Notes: generated by a model not told the origin, from the sequence alone. Positions 36,102-46,361 are shown, numbered from the stretch's first letter. The stretch: DNA of 64,000 nt from Allokutzneria sp. NRRL B-24872 (GCF_002155965.1 NZ_MUMH01000103.1:31099-95098); one strand, 5' to 3'. Translations and numbers: made by a program.

Positions 36102-38336
36102 TCAGGTCTTCTCCAGGAACTCCGCGTGCTCCTCGTGGATGAGATCGGAGACCATTCCGGCGAGCCCGGGGTGGCTCAGCAGCTCGGGATCGGCCGTCAC
36201 GACGTCGTCGGCGGCCACCCGGGCAGCCTCGATCACGTCCTCGTCCTGCAGCAGTGACAGCATCTTCAGCGCCGACCGCGTGCCCGACTGCGCCGACCCG
36301 AGGATGTCGCCCTCACGGCGCAGCTCCAGGTCGAGGCGGGCCAGCTCGAAACCGTCGGTGGTCGCCGCGACGGCTTCCAGGCGCTGTCGGGTCGAGGTGT
36401 TCGCCGGGATCTCGCTGACCAGCAGGCACAGCCCGGCCGCGCTGCCCCGGCCGACGCGTCCGCGCAGCTGGTGCAGCTGGCTCACGCCGAACCGGTCCGC
36501 GTCCATGATCACCATCACCGTGGCGTTGGGCACGTTCACGCCGACCTCGACGACGGTGGTCGCGACCAGCACGTCCAGCTCGCCGTCGCCGAAGGCCCGC
36601 ATCACGGCGTCCTTCTCGTCGGTGGGCAGCTTTCCGTGCAGCGCACCGATCCTGAGCCCGCGCAGCGGTCCTCGTGCCAGCCCGGGCGCCACGTCCATCA
36701 CCGCGACCGGCGGGCGGCGGTCGCTCTCGCCGCCCTTGGGCTCCTTCGGCTCCTTGGAGTCCTTGGCGCTCTTGGACTTCTTCTTCGGCGGCGCCTCGTC
36801 CTCCTCGCCCTCGACCTCGCCGATGCGCGGGCAGACGACGTACGCCTGGTGGCCCTTGGCGACCTCCTCGCGAATGCGCTGCCACACGCGGTCCAGCCAC
36901 GCGGGCTTCTCCGCGACCGGCACGACGGAGGTGGAGATCGGCGAGCGCCCCTTCGGCAGCTCGCGCAGTGCGGCCACCTTCAGATCGCCGTAGACGGTCA
37001 TCGCCACGGTGCGCGGGATCGGGGTCGCGGTCATCACGAGGATGTGCGGGCTGCCGCCGCCCGCCGCGCGCGTGCGCAACGCGTCGCGCTGCTCGACGCC
37101 GAAGCGGTGCTGCTCGTCGACGACCACCAGGCCGAGGTCGGCGAAGCTCACGCGGTCCTGGATCAGCGCGTGCGTGCCGATCACGATCCCGGCGGCTCCG
37201 GACGCCGCGTCCAGCAGCGCCTGCTTGCGCTCCTTGGCGCCCATGGCCCCGGTCAGCAGCGTGATCCTGGTCGCGACCTCCGGTGCGCCCAGCTCTCCGT
37301 CCCGCGCGAGCTCGCCCAGCATCTCGCGCAGCGACCGCGCGTGCTGCCCGGCGAGGACCTCGGTCGGCGCCAGCATCGCGGCTTGGCGGCCCGCGTCGAC
37401 GGCCTGGAGCATCGCGCGCAGCGCCACCAGCGTCTTGCCGGAGCCGACCTCGCCCTGCAACAGCAGGTTCATCGGGTGGTCGGTGGACATGTCGGCCGAG
37501 ATCAGCTCGCCGACCTCGCGCTGCCCGTCGGTCAGCGTGAACGGCAGCACCTCGTCGAAGGCCGCCGCGACGCCGCCGTCCTTGAGCGGGCAGACCGGGG
37601 CGGGGCGACTGATCGCGGAGTGCCTGCGCTGGGCGAAGACCAGTTGCAGCGCAAGGGCTTCGTCCCACTTCAACCGGTTCCGGGCGAGGGTGACCTCGGC
37701 CCAGCTGTTGGGCTGGTGGATGCGGCGCAGGGCCTCCGAGAGCCCGGACAGCTCCGCCTCGGCCAGCATCTCCTCCGGCACCGGGTCGGCCACGCCGTCC
37801 CACTGGTCCAGGATCTGCCGCACACAGTTCGCGATGGTCCAGGTCTGCAGTTCCTTGGTCGCCGGGTAGATCGGGATCAGCCCGCTGGCGAACTCCTGCA
37901 GCGCCGCCCCGTCCTCCTCGTCGCCGACCAGCTTGTAGTCGGGATGGGTCAGCTGGAGCTTGTCCTTGTACCGCGAGACCTTGCCGGAGAACATGCCCGT
38001 GGTGCCCGGCAGGAGCTTGGTCTGGAGGTACTTCTGCTTGAAGAACGTGAGGCTCAGCTGCGCACGGCCGTCGGTGATGATCGCCTCGGTGATCGTGCCG
38101 GGCCTGCTCGCCATGTTCCTGGTCGTGCACGAGCGGACCTCGGCCATGATCGACACGTGCTCGCCGAGCTCCAGGTCGGCGATGCGCGTCAGCTCACCCC
38201 GCTCGGCGTAGCGCCGCGGGTAGTGCCGCAGCAGGTCGCCGACGGTGATCAGTCCGAGCGCGGACTCCAGCGCGTTGCCGGACTTCGCGCCCAGCAACCG
38301 GTCCAGTTTGTCGTCCCAGGAAACCATCGACACCAT
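36102..38336 (-). CDS. recG: ATP-dependent DNA helicase RecG
   Basis: 744 residues. Wedge domain (about 1-200), helicase motif I GEVGSGKTLVALRAML, motif II VVDEQHRFGVEQR, motif III MTATPIPRT, motif VI QLRGRVGRG. It remodels stalled forks and branched DNA. Between the two helicase lobes (about residues 506-538) lies a charged low-complexity insert (EGEEDEAPPKKKSKSAKDSK...) absent from E. coli RecG. ATGs at 38336 and 38327 are both possible. Its 3' end is duplicated twice in the region just beyond its stop. Confidence 0.96.
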   Translation of the reverse strand: MVSMVSWDDKLDRLLGAKSGNALESALGLITVGDLLRHYPRRYAERGELTRIADLELGEHVSIMAEVRSCTTRNMASRPGTITEAIITDGRAQLSLTFFKQKYLQTKLLPGTTGMFSGKVSRYKDKLQLTHPDYKLVGDEEDGAALQEFASGLIPIYPATKELQTWTIANCVRQILDQWDGVADPVPEEMLAEAELSGLSEALRRIHQPNSWAEVTLARNRLKWDEALALQLVFAQRRHSAISRPAPVCPLKDGGVAAAFDEVLPFTLTDGQREVGELISADMSTDHPMNLLLQGEVGSGKTLVALRAMLQAVDAGRQAAMLAPTEVLAGQHARSLREMLGELARDGELGAPEVATRITLLTGAMGAKERKQALLDAASGAAGIVIGTHALIQDRVSFADLGLVVVDEQHRFGVEQRDALRTRAAGGGSPHILVMTATPIPRTVAMTVYGDLKVAALRELPKGRSPISTSVVPVAEKPAWLDRVWQRIREEVAKGHQAYVVCPRIGEVEGEEDEAPPKKKSKSAKDSKEPKEPKGGESDRRPPVAVMDVAPGLARGPLRGLRIGALHGKLPTDEKDAVMRAFGDGELDVLVATTVVEVGVNVPNATVMVIMDADRFGVSQLHQLRGRVGRGSAAGLCLLVSEIPANTSTRQRLEAVAATTDGFELARLDLELRREGDILGSAQSGTRSALKMLSLLQDEDVIEAARVAADDVVTADPELLSHPGLAGMVSDLIHEEHAEFLEKT

Positions 38337-38360
38337 TCAACCGCGTCCCTCTGACAGTCC

Positions 38361-39992
38361 CTACTCCACGCCCAGCAGCAGCACCGCGTCGGGCTGCCCT
38401 CCGGGGTAGGCGGCCAGCTCGACCTCGGGCCTGGTGTGCCGGAGGTGTTCGGCCAGCGCCTCGGCCACGCCGTCCGGGGCTCCCGCGCCCAGCACGGCGG
38501 TCACCAGCTCACCGCCCGCCGCGAGCATCCGGTCGGCCAAGCGGCAGGCGGCGGCGGTCACGGCGGAGGCGGGTTCGATCAGCACGACCTCCCCGTCCAC
38601 CATGCCGAGCACGTCGCCGGGCTGGCAGCGGCCGACCCACGTCAACGCCTCGCGCTGGGCGATCAGCAGCTCTCCGCGCCGCGTCGCCGCCGCGGCCTCT
38701 GCCATCGCCACGACGTCATCGCCCGCCCTGCGCGCCGGATCGTGCACGGCCAGCGCGGCGAGCCCTTGCACCGCTGAGGCCGTAGGAACCGCGACGACGT
38801 CCTGTCCTGCTTGTGTCGCTTGTGCGCACGCCTCGTCCACTACGACGTTGAAGTGCGTCGAGTTGGGTAGTAGCACCACGTGCGCGGCACGGCTGCCACT
38901 AACGGCCGCGAGGAGGTCCGCGGTGTCCAACGGCTGCGCGGGCGGCACTGTCACCACTACGGCACCTTCGCCGCGGAAGAGCTCCGCGATGCCTTCTCCG
39001 TCCACAATGGCCACTACCGCGCGCTCGCGCACGAAGCGCTTCGGCGTCGCCTCGATCTGATCGGCGAAGCGCACCACCGTGATCCGATGCGGGCGGCCCG
39101 CCTCCACACCGGCTTCCATCGCCGCGCCGACGTCGTTGCAGTGCACGTGCACCGTCCACAACCCCGCGCCGTCTGGTGTGCCGTCCGACACAACGGACAC
39201 GCAGTCCCCCAGTGCGGCCAGCTCCGCGCGCAGAGTGCTGGTGCGGCGGTCGTCACTGCTGTCGAGCAGGTACATGACCTCGTACTCGAACTCCGAGGAG
39301 CCGCCCTCGCGTTCCGCGTGCAGGTCTTCGGCCAGGCGCGCCACGCGATGCGGAATGGCGGGGCGCTCCACGCGGTCACCCGTGACGACCTCGGCCAGCG
39401 CGTCCAGCAGCAGCACGAGGCCACGCCCACCTGCGTCCACCACGCCCGCCTTGGCGAGCGCGGAGAGCTGCCTGGGGGTCTCCGCGAGCGCGTCGGCCGC
39501 TGCCTTCGAGAGCGTCATCACGACCTCGGCCAAGTCGTCACCGTCGCACTCGCGCACTGCGCCCGCCGCGGCGTGCAGCACCGTCAGGATCGTGCCGGGG
39601 GCAGGATCAGCCACTGCGGCCGTTGCCAGCGCGTCCGCCCTGATCAGGGCTCTCTTGATGCCCTCGCCGCCCGCGGTCTCCGCGCCCGCCCACTCCTCGG
39701 CCAGCCCGCGCAGCACCTGCGACAGGATCACGCCGGAGTTGCCCCGCGCCCCCGCGAGCGCCCCCCTGGCCAGCGCGGCGACGGCAGCACCCGCGTCCAT
39801 CACATCGGCCCTGACCAGCGCTTCGAGCGCAGCGCGCATCGTGTGCAGCAGGTTCGTCCCGGTATCGCCGTCCGCGACCGGGTAGACGTTGATCCGGTCG
39901 ATCTCCTCGCGACTCGCCTCCAGGGCGTCCACGCAGGTCACGGCCCATCGGCGCACCGCAGCGGCGTCCAGCACTCCCAGCACCCGCACCAT
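38361..39992 (-). CDS. DhaL/DAK2-domain protein, FakA (YloV)-like
   Basis: 543 residues. N-terminal DhaL domain with RINVYPVADGDTGTNLLHTM and ARGNSGVILSQVLRGLAEEW (ATP/Mg binding), then the DegV-linked middle and C-terminal domains of FakA/YloV. In firmicutes FakA phosphorylates FakB-bound fatty acids; the actinobacterial role is less clear. It sits between rpmB and recG, the conserved rpmB-DAK-recG order. Confidence 0.88.
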   Translation of the reverse strand: MVRVLGVLDAAAVRRWAVTCVDALEASREEIDRINVYPVADGDTGTNLLHTMRAALEALVRADVMDAGAAVAALARGALAGARGNSGVILSQVLRGLAEEWAGAETAGGEGIKRALIRADALATAAVADPAPGTILTVLHAAAGAVRECDGDDLAEVVMTLSKAAADALAETPRQLSALAKAGVVDAGGRGLVLLLDALAEVVTGDRVERPAIPHRVARLAEDLHAEREGGSSEFEYEVMYLLDSSDDRRTSTLRAELAALGDCVSVVSDGTPDGAGLWTVHVHCNDVGAAMEAGVEAGRPHRITVVRFADQIEATPKRFVRERAVVAIVDGEGIAELFRGEGAVVVTVPPAQPLDTADLLAAVSGSRAAHVVLLPNSTHFNVVVDEACAQATQAGQDVVAVPTASAVQGLAALAVHDPARRAGDDVVAMAEAAAATRRGELLIAQREALTWVGRCQPGDVLGMVDGEVVLIEPASAVTAAACRLADRMLAAGGELVTAVLGAGAPDGVAEALAEHLRHTRPEVELAAYPGGQPDAVLLLGVE

Positions 39993-40184
39993 CCCCGCGT
40001 CAGCCAGTCGAAACGTGGTCGGCGATCACCAGCACCGGAGCGTACCGACGGGGGCGGTTTGGATGCTCGGACCGACTCGGGATAACCTGTGCGGGCTGTC
40101 CAACTCTTTGGGCAAGCGTCTTGAGACTCAACACCTGGGTCTTGACGTTCTCATCGCATGACAATGGTTGAAGGAGCGCCCGAC
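39993..40184 (+). other. Promoter region of rpmB
   Basis: 192 bases between divergent genes. No gene; AAGGAG eight bases before the rpmB ATG. TTGACG at 40142-40147 is too close to the start to be the -35. A more distant promoter is likely near GGGATAACCTGTG (40079-40091), but the hexamers are not clear enough to fix. Confidence 0.35.
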
Positions 40185-40376
40185 ATGGCTGCCGTGTGCG
40201 ACGTCTGCAACAAGGGGCCGGGCTTCGGCATGTCGGTCTCGCACTCCCACCGGAGGACGAACCGCAGGTGGAACCCGAACATCCAGACCGTGCGCGCGAA
40301 GATCGGTATCTCGCAGCGCAAGCGGCTCAACGTGTGCACCTCGTGCCTGAAGGCCGGCAAGGTCGTTCGCGGCTGA
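40185..40376 (+). CDS. rpmB: 50S ribosomal protein L28
   Basis: 63 residues starting [29 protein letters not shown]. The two cysteine pairs (CDVC, CTSC) mark the zinc-binding form. Start chosen at 40185 with AAGGAGCGCC; an in-frame ATG 27 bases upstream lacks a ribosome site. Confidence 0.97.
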   Translation: MAAVCDVCNKGPGFGMSVSHSHRRTNRRWNPNIQTVRAKIGISQRKRLNVCTSCLKAGKVVRG

Positions 40377-40395
40377 CGCACCCCTGAACTGCTCC

Positions 40396-40431
40396 AACGG
40401 CCCGGGTCGGACTCAGTCCACCCGGGCCGTT
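40396..40431. terminator. Bidirectional terminator, rpmB / MFS gene
   Basis: AACGGCCCGGGT (40396-40407) pairs with ACCCGGGCCGTT (40420-40431); the loop itself has GGACT/AGTCC. The stop codon of the converging MFS gene (40413) lies inside the hairpin. Confidence 0.75.
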
Positions 40432-41606
40432 CGGCGTGTCGCGACGCGGTGGGTGAGCACCGCTGCCACCAGAGCGAGGACTCCGCCGCCGACCAGGGTC
40501 CACCTCGGTCCGAGCGCGGCGACCACCCCGGCGCCGGCCACCGTGCCGAGCAGGTTGGCCGTGGTCATGACCGCGCTCACGGCCGCGAAGACCCGCCCGC
40601 GCAGCTCGTCGGGAGACCTCAGCGCGGTGAGCGCCTGGACGCTGAGGCTCTGGAAACCGTTGGCGGCACCGATGACCGCCCACATCAGGCACGCCACCAC
40701 GACGTGCGGCAGGGCGCCCGCCACGACGAGCGCGGAGCCCAGCAGCCCGCCGCCCGCGCCGAGCATCCGCAGCAGAGCCCGTTCTCCGGTCAACCGCGCG
40801 GCAATCCGGTTGGCCAGCAGCTTTCCCGCGCCCCAGCACGCGGTCAGCACGCCGAGAACCACTCCCCCGGCCAGGAGAACGTCCGTGGCGTAGAAGACCT
40901 GGACGACGTTCACGAGCACCGCGGCCAACAGCACGACCGCGCCGCCCGAAGTGACGGCGACGAGCACCGCGTCGGCGCGGAGGTGACGCAGGCCAGCCGC
41001 GGCGGCTCCGCGCTCCCGCCGCTGGGGGCTCAGCCGTGGATCTCGTTCGGCGCGGACGAACATCAGCAGCACCGCTTGGAAGAACAGGGTCGCGACGTCG
41101 ACGAGCAGCGCAACCGTGGGCCCGGCCTCGGTGATCAGCACTCCGCCGAGCGCGGAGCCGAGCAGCATCCCGATCGTCGACGCGGTCCCCCACGCCGCGT
41201 AGCCCCTGGTCTCGTTGCCCACACCGGTGATCTTGGGCAGCAACGCGTTCGCAGCGGGCTTGGTCACCGCGGTGCCGAAGCCGTAGCAGAACGCGATGAG
41301 CACCGAGAGCGGCACGTTGCCGAGCGCGGGGATCAGCGCGGCCACGGCGGCTGCCTGGACCAGCTGCGCTCCGATCAGCAGCTTGCGGTTGGGCAGCCGG
41401 TCCACCAGCAGACCGACGACGGGCGCGCCGAAGGCCACCGGCACCAGCTCCGCCGCGAGCACGAGGGCGACCGCGAAGGGCCCGTGCTCGGAGAGCGAGA
41501 GCAGCAGGGTGAGCGTGGTCAGCCAGGTCCCGAGGACCGACACGCCGACCCCGCTCACCACCAGCAGCAGATCGCGCCTGCTGCTGGACGCTAAGGGAGC
41601 TTCCAC
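40413..41606 (-). CDS. MFS transporter
   Basis: 397 residues, 12 hydrophobic segments with the MFS loop [13 protein letters not shown] between helices 2 and 3. Similar in type to actinobacterial drug/proton antiporters (MFS_3); substrate unknown. The GTG at 41606 begins inside the last codons of ung (16-base overlap), so it is probably co-transcribed with ung. The start is not firm; later GTG codons exist in SGVGVSV. Confidence 0.85.
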   Translation of the reverse strand: MEAPLASSSRRDLLLVVSGVGVSVLGTWLTTLTLLLSLSEHGPFAVALVLAAELVPVAFGAPVVGLLVDRLPNRKLLIGAQLVQAAAVAALIPALGNVPLSVLIAFCYGFGTAVTKPAANALLPKITGVGNETRGYAAWGTASTIGMLLGSALGGVLITEAGPTVALLVDVATLFFQAVLLMFVRAERDPRLSPQRRERGAAAAGLRHLRADAVLVAVTSGGAVVLLAAVLVNVVQVFYATDVLLAGGVVLGVLTACWGAGKLLANRIAARLTGERALLRMLGAGGGLLGSALVVAGALPHVVVACLMWAVIGAANGFQSLSVQALTALRSPDELRGRVFAAVSAVMTTANLLGTVAGAGVVAALGPRWTLVGGGVLALVAAVLTHRVATRRTARVD

Positions 41607-42265
41607 TCGACCGGAGCGGCGCCCTGGTCTTCGAGGAGCTTGTTGGCCCTGCTGAAGGGGCGCGAGCCGAAGAAGCCGTTGCTCGCCGACATCGGGCTCG
41701 GGTGCGCGGACTCGACGCACGGCACGTTCGGCATGGTGGGAGCGAGGTTGCGCGCGTCGCGGCCCCACAGGATCGCCACCATCGGCTTGTCGCGCTCGGC
41801 GAGCGCCTTGATGGCCTGCTCGGTGATCTCCTCCCAGCCCTTGCCCCGGTGCGCGGCGGGCTTGCGCGGCTCCACGGTCAGCGCCCTGTTGAGCAGCAGC
41901 ACGCCCTGGTCCACCCACGGCGACAGGTCACCGCTGGTCGGCAGCGGCAGGCCGAGGTCCTGCTGGTACTCCTTGAAGATGTTGATCAAGCTGGCCGGTG
42001 GGCGCACGCCGGGGGCGACGGAGAAGCTGAGCCCGACCGCGTGCCCCGGCGTGGGGTAGGGGTCCTGGCCGACGATGAGCACCCGCACCTCGTCGAAGGG
42101 CTGTTGGAACGCCCGCAGCACGTTCTCCCCCGACGGCAGGTACTCTCGCCCCGCGGTGATCTCCGCGCGCAGGAACTCGCCCATCGCGGTGATGCGGTCC
42201 TCGACCGGTGCGAGGGCCTTCGCCCAACCGGCATCCATGATCTCGTTCAACGGTCGTCCAGCCAC
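41591..42265 (-). CDS. ung: Uracil-DNA glycosylase
   Basis: 224 residues of the family 1 type: catalytic Asp in [37 protein letters not shown], and the minor-groove loop [21 protein letters not shown]. It removes uracil from DNA. First gene of a run with the MFS gene. Confidence 0.97.
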   Translation of the reverse strand: MAGRPLNEIMDAGWAKALAPVEDRITAMGEFLRAEITAGREYLPSGENVLRAFQQPFDEVRVLIVGQDPYPTPGHAVGLSFSVAPGVRPPASLINIFKEYQQDLGLPLPTSGDLSPWVDQGVLLLNRALTVEPRKPAAHRGKGWEEITEQAIKALAERDKPMVAILWGRDARNLAPTMPNVPCVESAHPSPMSASNGFFGSRPFSRANKLLEDQGAAPVEWKLP

Positions 42266-42290
42266 GGGCGGTGACGATAGCGGGCCGCGT

Positions 42291-43052
42291 TCACCCGAGT
42301 TCCGCCGCTACCGCCTCGACCATCGCGGTCCGCAGCGCGAGGTCGTCGCGAACCCCCGGCTGGTGCTCCATGTGGTAGAACCGCCCGCCGATCCTCCTGG
42401 TGTACCTGGCCTGCGGATTCTTCGTGGCACCAACGGAAGGCCAGTTCCCGCCGTCGAACACCTCGGCGCGAACACCGACCGCGCGCATGCGTTCCGCGAC
42501 GCGGTGGAGCCGTTCGTGCGGTCTCGCACTGCCGTTGCTGAGCACGACGTCGGGATAGCCGTCCTCGACGAAACCGTGGTACTGCAACACATCCGTGCTC
42601 GCGGTGCTCAACCGCTCGTGCACGGCCTGGAAGAGGCTGCGCGGATTGCGCGCCATGTCCGACGGTGGCTCCCAACCCTCGCGTGGCCGTCCGTTCGCGT
42701 AGCGGTGCGTTCCCGCGACGAGCAGCACTGAAGCTTCGCAGCGGTGGAGAGCCTCCACGCCGAAATCAGGCGTGTACCTGTCGTGGCGTGGATGAGGCAC
42801 TTCGACGACCACGTTGCGATACGCCCCCGCGCGGAGGTAGTAGGTGCCCCAGCAACGCTTATAAGCAGCCGTTTCGCGCACCACTAGGAAATCTCCGTGC
42901 ACGGGGTCGCGAAGCTCCAGGAGTTGGTAGTCGACGCGTGCGAGCAGGGCGACGGCCTCGTCCAACCGACCCGCGCGGACGGCGACGATCCCCTCCGCGG
43001 CCAGCGCGACCTCGGCGGGTCGACCGACGACGAACCGGTCGCTGCCCTCCAC
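42291..43052 (-). CDS. Conserved hypothetical protein, possible hydrolase
   Basis: 253 residues; not recognised. No membrane segment or signal peptide. Conserved-looking charged motifs are [52 protein letters not shown] and [14 protein letters not shown]. The spaced His, Asp and Glu residues recall zinc-dependent amidohydrolases such as poly-gamma-glutamate hydrolase or N-formylglutamate amidohydrolase, but I cannot show the fold. Lies 50 bases downstream of the carbonic anhydrase-like gene and 25 bases upstream of ung. Confidence 0.65.
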   Translation of the reverse strand: MEGSDRFVVGRPAEVALAAEGIVAVRAGRLDEAVALLARVDYQLLELRDPVHGDFLVVRETAAYKRCWGTYYLRAGAYRNVVVEVPHPRHDRYTPDFGVEALHRCEASVLLVAGTHRYANGRPREGWEPPSDMARNPRSLFQAVHERLSTASTDVLQYHGFVEDGYPDVVLSNGSARPHERLHRVAERMRAVGVRAEVFDGGNWPSVGATKNPQARYTRRIGGRFYHMEHQPGVRDDLALRTAMVEAVAAELG

Positions 43053-43102
43053 CGGCAGCTTGTCGTTCTCTTCGAGGACGGCCTCGAGCAGCGACTGGTG
43101 GA

Positions 43103-43624
43103 TCAGTCCAACCTCCGGAGCTTGGTGCGGTACTCGTCGATGTTGGCCACGTACATGGCGACCGGGAGGTCCACGTGGTCCTCGGCGACCTCGAAGCCCT
43201 CCCTGACGCGCGCGGGGACCCCGAGCGCCATGCGGCGGCTGGGCACCTGCCCGCCGAAGGACACCACCGCGCCCGCCCCGACGACGGCGCCCGCGCCGAC
43301 CTCCGCGCCGTTGAGCACGACGGAGCCGGAGCCGATCAGGCAGCGGTCACCGATGATCGCGCCCTCGATGTGCACGTTGTGGCCGACGACGCACTCCACG
43401 CCGATCAGGACCGGGTGGATCGGCGTGCAGTGCACCACGGTGCCGTCCTGCACGCTCGTGCGCTCACCGACCTCGATCCGCCCGTAGTCGCCGCGCAGCA
43501 CCGCCTGCGGCCACACCGACGCGTGCGCGCGGAGCACGACGTTGCCGATCACCGTGGCCTCGGGGTGCACGTAGGCATCGGGGTGGATGTCCGGTACGAG
43601 CTCGCCGAGAGCGTAAATGGCCAT
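43103..43624 (-). CDS. Gamma-carbonic anhydrase-like hexapeptide-repeat protein
   Basis: 173 residues of left-handed beta-helix: repeats such as VIGNVVLRAHASVWPQAVLRGDYG, IEVGERTSVQDGTVVHC and VVGHNVHIEGAIIGDRC. His residues expected to bind the metal (VVHC and GHNVHIE) are present. YrdA/CaiE/PaaY-type proteins; carbonic anhydrase activity is possible but not assured. Divergent from the DUF4132 gene. Confidence 0.9.
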   Translation of the reverse strand: MAIYALGELVPDIHPDAYVHPEATVIGNVVLRAHASVWPQAVLRGDYGRIEVGERTSVQDGTVVHCTPIHPVLIGVECVVGHNVHIEGAIIGDRCLIGSGSVVLNGAEVGAGAVVGAGAVVSFGGQVPSRRMALGVPARVREGFEVAEDHVDLPVAMYVANIDEYRTKLRRLD

Positions 43625-43703
43625 GTCGCACAGTATCCGGGCGCTCAGTGTCAGACCCCCTGTCTACCGTCGGGTCCGTGCTGACGAACTGGGTTCACCA
43701 GCG

Positions 43704-45863
43704 ATGACGACGTCAGCACGGTCCACCCACGCGCAGGAGGCGGTGAAACACGTGTTGGCACGACTCCAGGAGGGACCGGTCCGCCCGGGGGTGTGGCTGG
43801 GCGCCGTGCTGGCTCGGCTCGGCGCGCTGCCGGGGCGGCTGCTCGGCTACGCGCGCGGCCGGCTGGCCACGCCGCACGGGTTCGCCCGCGCCGTGGTGCG
43901 GCGGGCTCCGGTGCTCGTCCCCGGTGAGACCTGGGCGGACCAGGCGATCGCCGAGGTCGCCGCACTGCCGCCGGAGCACGCGCGCCACTGGGAGGACCTG
44001 CTGCGGCACGCGCTCGCGCTGGTGGCCTCGCGTCCCGCGCGGACGTGGCGCACGCGGGCGCGGGAGCTGCTGGACGCGCTCGGCGCCGACGAGGTGACCG
44101 CCAGGACCGACCACTGGCTCAGCACCTTCGCTACCGCGCCACCCGGTTCCGCCGACGGGCGCACGGAGCACAACGACAGCGCGCTGCGCGGTCTGCTGTG
44201 GCTGCGGGCGGTCGCCGACGAACGGGCGGCGGACCCGCGTCTGCTCGGCGCGGTGGTCGAGAGCGCGCTCGGCGGGCGCCCGCGCCGGGCGCGGGTGGCG
44301 AGCGCCGCGGTGCAGGTTCTCTCCACTGTGGACGGTGAACCCGCGCTGGCCGAGATCGCGCGGTTGGCGAACCGGGTCAGCCACAAGCCGACGCTGCGGA
44401 TGCTGGACAGGGTGCTCGCGGTGAAGGCGGACGTGCTGGGCGTCAGCAGGGGCGAGATCGACGAGATCGCGGTCCCCCGCTTCGACTTCACCGCGATGGG
44501 CAGCGGCGGCCGCTCGATCGGTGACGCACAGGTGGAGCTGACCGTGGAACCGTCTGGTGTGCGCATGCGGTGGCGCGACCACGACGGCATGGCGACCAAG
44601 TCCGTTCCCGCGTCCGTGCGCGCTGAGCACGCGGACGAACTCCGCGAGCTGCGCGTGTTCGTCAAGGACGTCGACACGACGCTCACCGAGCAGAAGACGC
44701 GGTTGGAGCGACTGTTCGCGGAGCACCGCGTCTGGCACTTCGAGCAGTGGCGGGAGCGGTACCTCGACCACCCGCTCGTCGGCACGATCGCGCGCAGGCT
44801 GATCTGGATCGTCGGTGTGCACGCGTGCGTGTACTACGAGGGCGGTCTGCGCGGACTGGACGGGCAACCGGTGCCCGTGCGCCCCAAGGACGACGTCGCG
44901 CTGTGGCACCCGATCGACCACGAAGCCGACGAAGTCCTCGAATGGCGCGCGCTGCTCGCCGAACAACGCATCGTGCAGCCGTTCAAGCAGGCGCACCGCG
45001 AGGTCTACGAACTCTCCGAGACGGAGCGGCAGACGGAGCTGTTCTCCCCGCGCTTCACCGCGCACATCCTTGAACAGCAGCGGTTCCACGCCATCGCCAC
45101 GACACGGGGCTGGCTGAACCAACCACGGTCCACAATGGACGTGGACTGCCTGCCGACCGTGCGCGAGCTGCCGGAGTGGGGGCTGCGCGCCGAACTGTGG
45201 GTGGAAGGCATCGGTGACGCCTTCGACGTCGAGCCGAGGGAGTCCGAGGGCTACCAGTACGTCGACACCGAGCACGTCCGCTTCTACCCGCTGTACGCGC
45301 CGGAGAACACCGCCAGCGCGGCGGGAGCGGACTACGCGCCGTGGGACGACGTCACCGACGACATCTCCGAACCGCTCCCGCTCGACCACATCCCGCCGCG
45401 CGTGTTCAGCGAGGTCATGCGCGATGTCGAACTGTTCGTCGAGAGCGCGAGCATCGGCGCCGATCCCGTGTGGCAGGACGACGGCGTCGACAGCTCCTAC
45501 CGCGGGTACTGGGACGCCTACGGATTCGGCGAGCTGTCCACCGCGGCGGTGGCACGGCGCGAGATCGTGCGACGCGTCCTCCCCCGCCTCCCGGTCGCGC
45601 GGCGGTGCACCGTCACGGAACGCTTCCTCGAAGTGCGCGGGGACCTGCGTCGCTACCGAATCCACTTCGGCTCGGGCAACGTGGCGGTGGCGCCGGACGA
45701 CCGCTACCTCTGCGTGCTCCCCAAGCAGGTCAAGGGAATCGACCACGACGTGTGGCTGCCGTTCGAGGGTGACGCGGTGCTGCGGCTGATCCTCGGCAAG
45801 GCACTGCTGCTGGCGGACGACTCCACGATCACGGACCCGGCCATCGCGGAGCCGCCGCGGTGA
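43704..45863 (+). CDS. Large DUF4132 domain protein
   Basis: 719 residues, cytoplasmic. The N-terminal half is helical (HEAT-like, LARLANRVSHKPTLRMLDRVLAVK); the C-terminal half contains the DUF4132 region with HRVWHFEQWRERYLDHPLVGTIARRLIW, QPFKQAHREVYELSETER and RFTAHILEQQRFHAIATTRGW. DUF4132 proteins include the E. coli WGR-domain protein MolR; function unknown. I start at the ATG of MTTSARSTHAQ (43704); the open frame begins at 43617 in the neighbour's promoter. It carries two recurrent palindromes (44321-44333, 45128-45140). Confidence 0.82.
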   Translation: MTTSARSTHAQEAVKHVLARLQEGPVRPGVWLGAVLARLGALPGRLLGYARGRLATPHGFARAVVRRAPVLVPGETWADQAIAEVAALPPEHARHWEDLLRHALALVASRPARTWRTRARELLDALGADEVTARTDHWLSTFATAPPGSADGRTEHNDSALRGLLWLRAVADERAADPRLLGAVVESALGGRPRRARVASAAVQVLSTVDGEPALAEIARLANRVSHKPTLRMLDRVLAVKADVLGVSRGEIDEIAVPRFDFTAMGSGGRSIGDAQVELTVEPSGVRMRWRDHDGMATKSVPASVRAEHADELRELRVFVKDVDTTLTEQKTRLERLFAEHRVWHFEQWRERYLDHPLVGTIARRLIWIVGVHACVYYEGGLRGLDGQPVPVRPKDDVALWHPIDHEADEVLEWRALLAEQRIVQPFKQAHREVYELSETERQTELFSPRFTAHILEQQRFHAIATTRGWLNQPRSTMDVDCLPTVRELPEWGLRAELWVEGIGDAFDVEPRESEGYQYVDTEHVRFYPLYAPENTASAAGADYAPWDDVTDDISEPLPLDHIPPRVFSEVMRDVELFVESASIGADPVWQDDGVDSSYRGYWDAYGFGELSTAAVARREIVRRVLPRLPVARRCTVTERFLEVRGDLRRYRIHFGSGNVAVAPDDRYLCVLPKQVKGIDHDVWLPFEGDAVLRLILGKALLLADDSTITDPAIAEPPR

Positions 45864-45872
45864 CCGCCGGGA

Positions 45873-46361
45873 TCAGATGATCGGCTTGCCGAAGCAGATG
45901 CTCAGCGGATCGTCCTTGTAGGCACCGAAACCGGGAACGCGGACGTAACCGTTGGCGCCGTACAGCGCGACCGCCTCCGGCTGCTTGGTGCCGGTCTCCA
46001 ACACGATGCGGAGTCGGCCTGCCTCGCGCGCGGAGCGCTCCAGCTCGGCGAGCATCCGCTTGGCGAGTCCCTTGCCGCGAGCCTCGTCCACGACGTACAT
46101 GCGCTTGATCTCCGCATCGCCGTCCTGGAAATCGGGGTCGTCGCTGTCGTGCGCGCGCCACCCGCCGCACACCACGGCCTCCCCGGCCAGGTAGCCGACG
46201 ACGAACAGGCCCAGCGGCGGGGCGAACTCGGCGGGGTCGACCGGGGTGACGTCCTCATCGCCGTAGCGGAGGACGTACTCCTGCTGGACGGCGGAGATCA
46301 GCTTTGCCGAGTCGGGGTGGTCGTAGGCCACGACCCGCAGCTCCAAGTCGAGCAATACCAT
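45873..46361 (-). CDS. GNAT family N-acetyltransferase
   Basis: 162 residues. Acetyl-CoA motif AEIKRMYVVDEARGKGLAKRMLAELE and C-terminal EAVALYGANGYVRVPGFG with FGK at the end. Substrate unknown. Converges on the DUF4132 gene, ten bases away. Confidence 0.9.
   Translation of the reverse strand: MVLLDLELRVVAYDHPDSAKLISAVQQEYVLRYGDEDVTPVDPAEFAPPLGLFVVGYLAGEAVVCGGWRAHDSDDPDFQDGDAEIKRMYVVDEARGKGLAKRMLAELERSAREAGRLRIVLETGTKQPEAVALYGANGYVRVPGFGAYKDDPLSICFGKPII

Noticed and set aside
35329..36172. Phage or ICE attachment sites (attL/attR) at recG
   Set aside because: Direct repeats at a gene 3' end suggest this, but no integrase or element genes lie between them; kept only as one explanation for the duplication.
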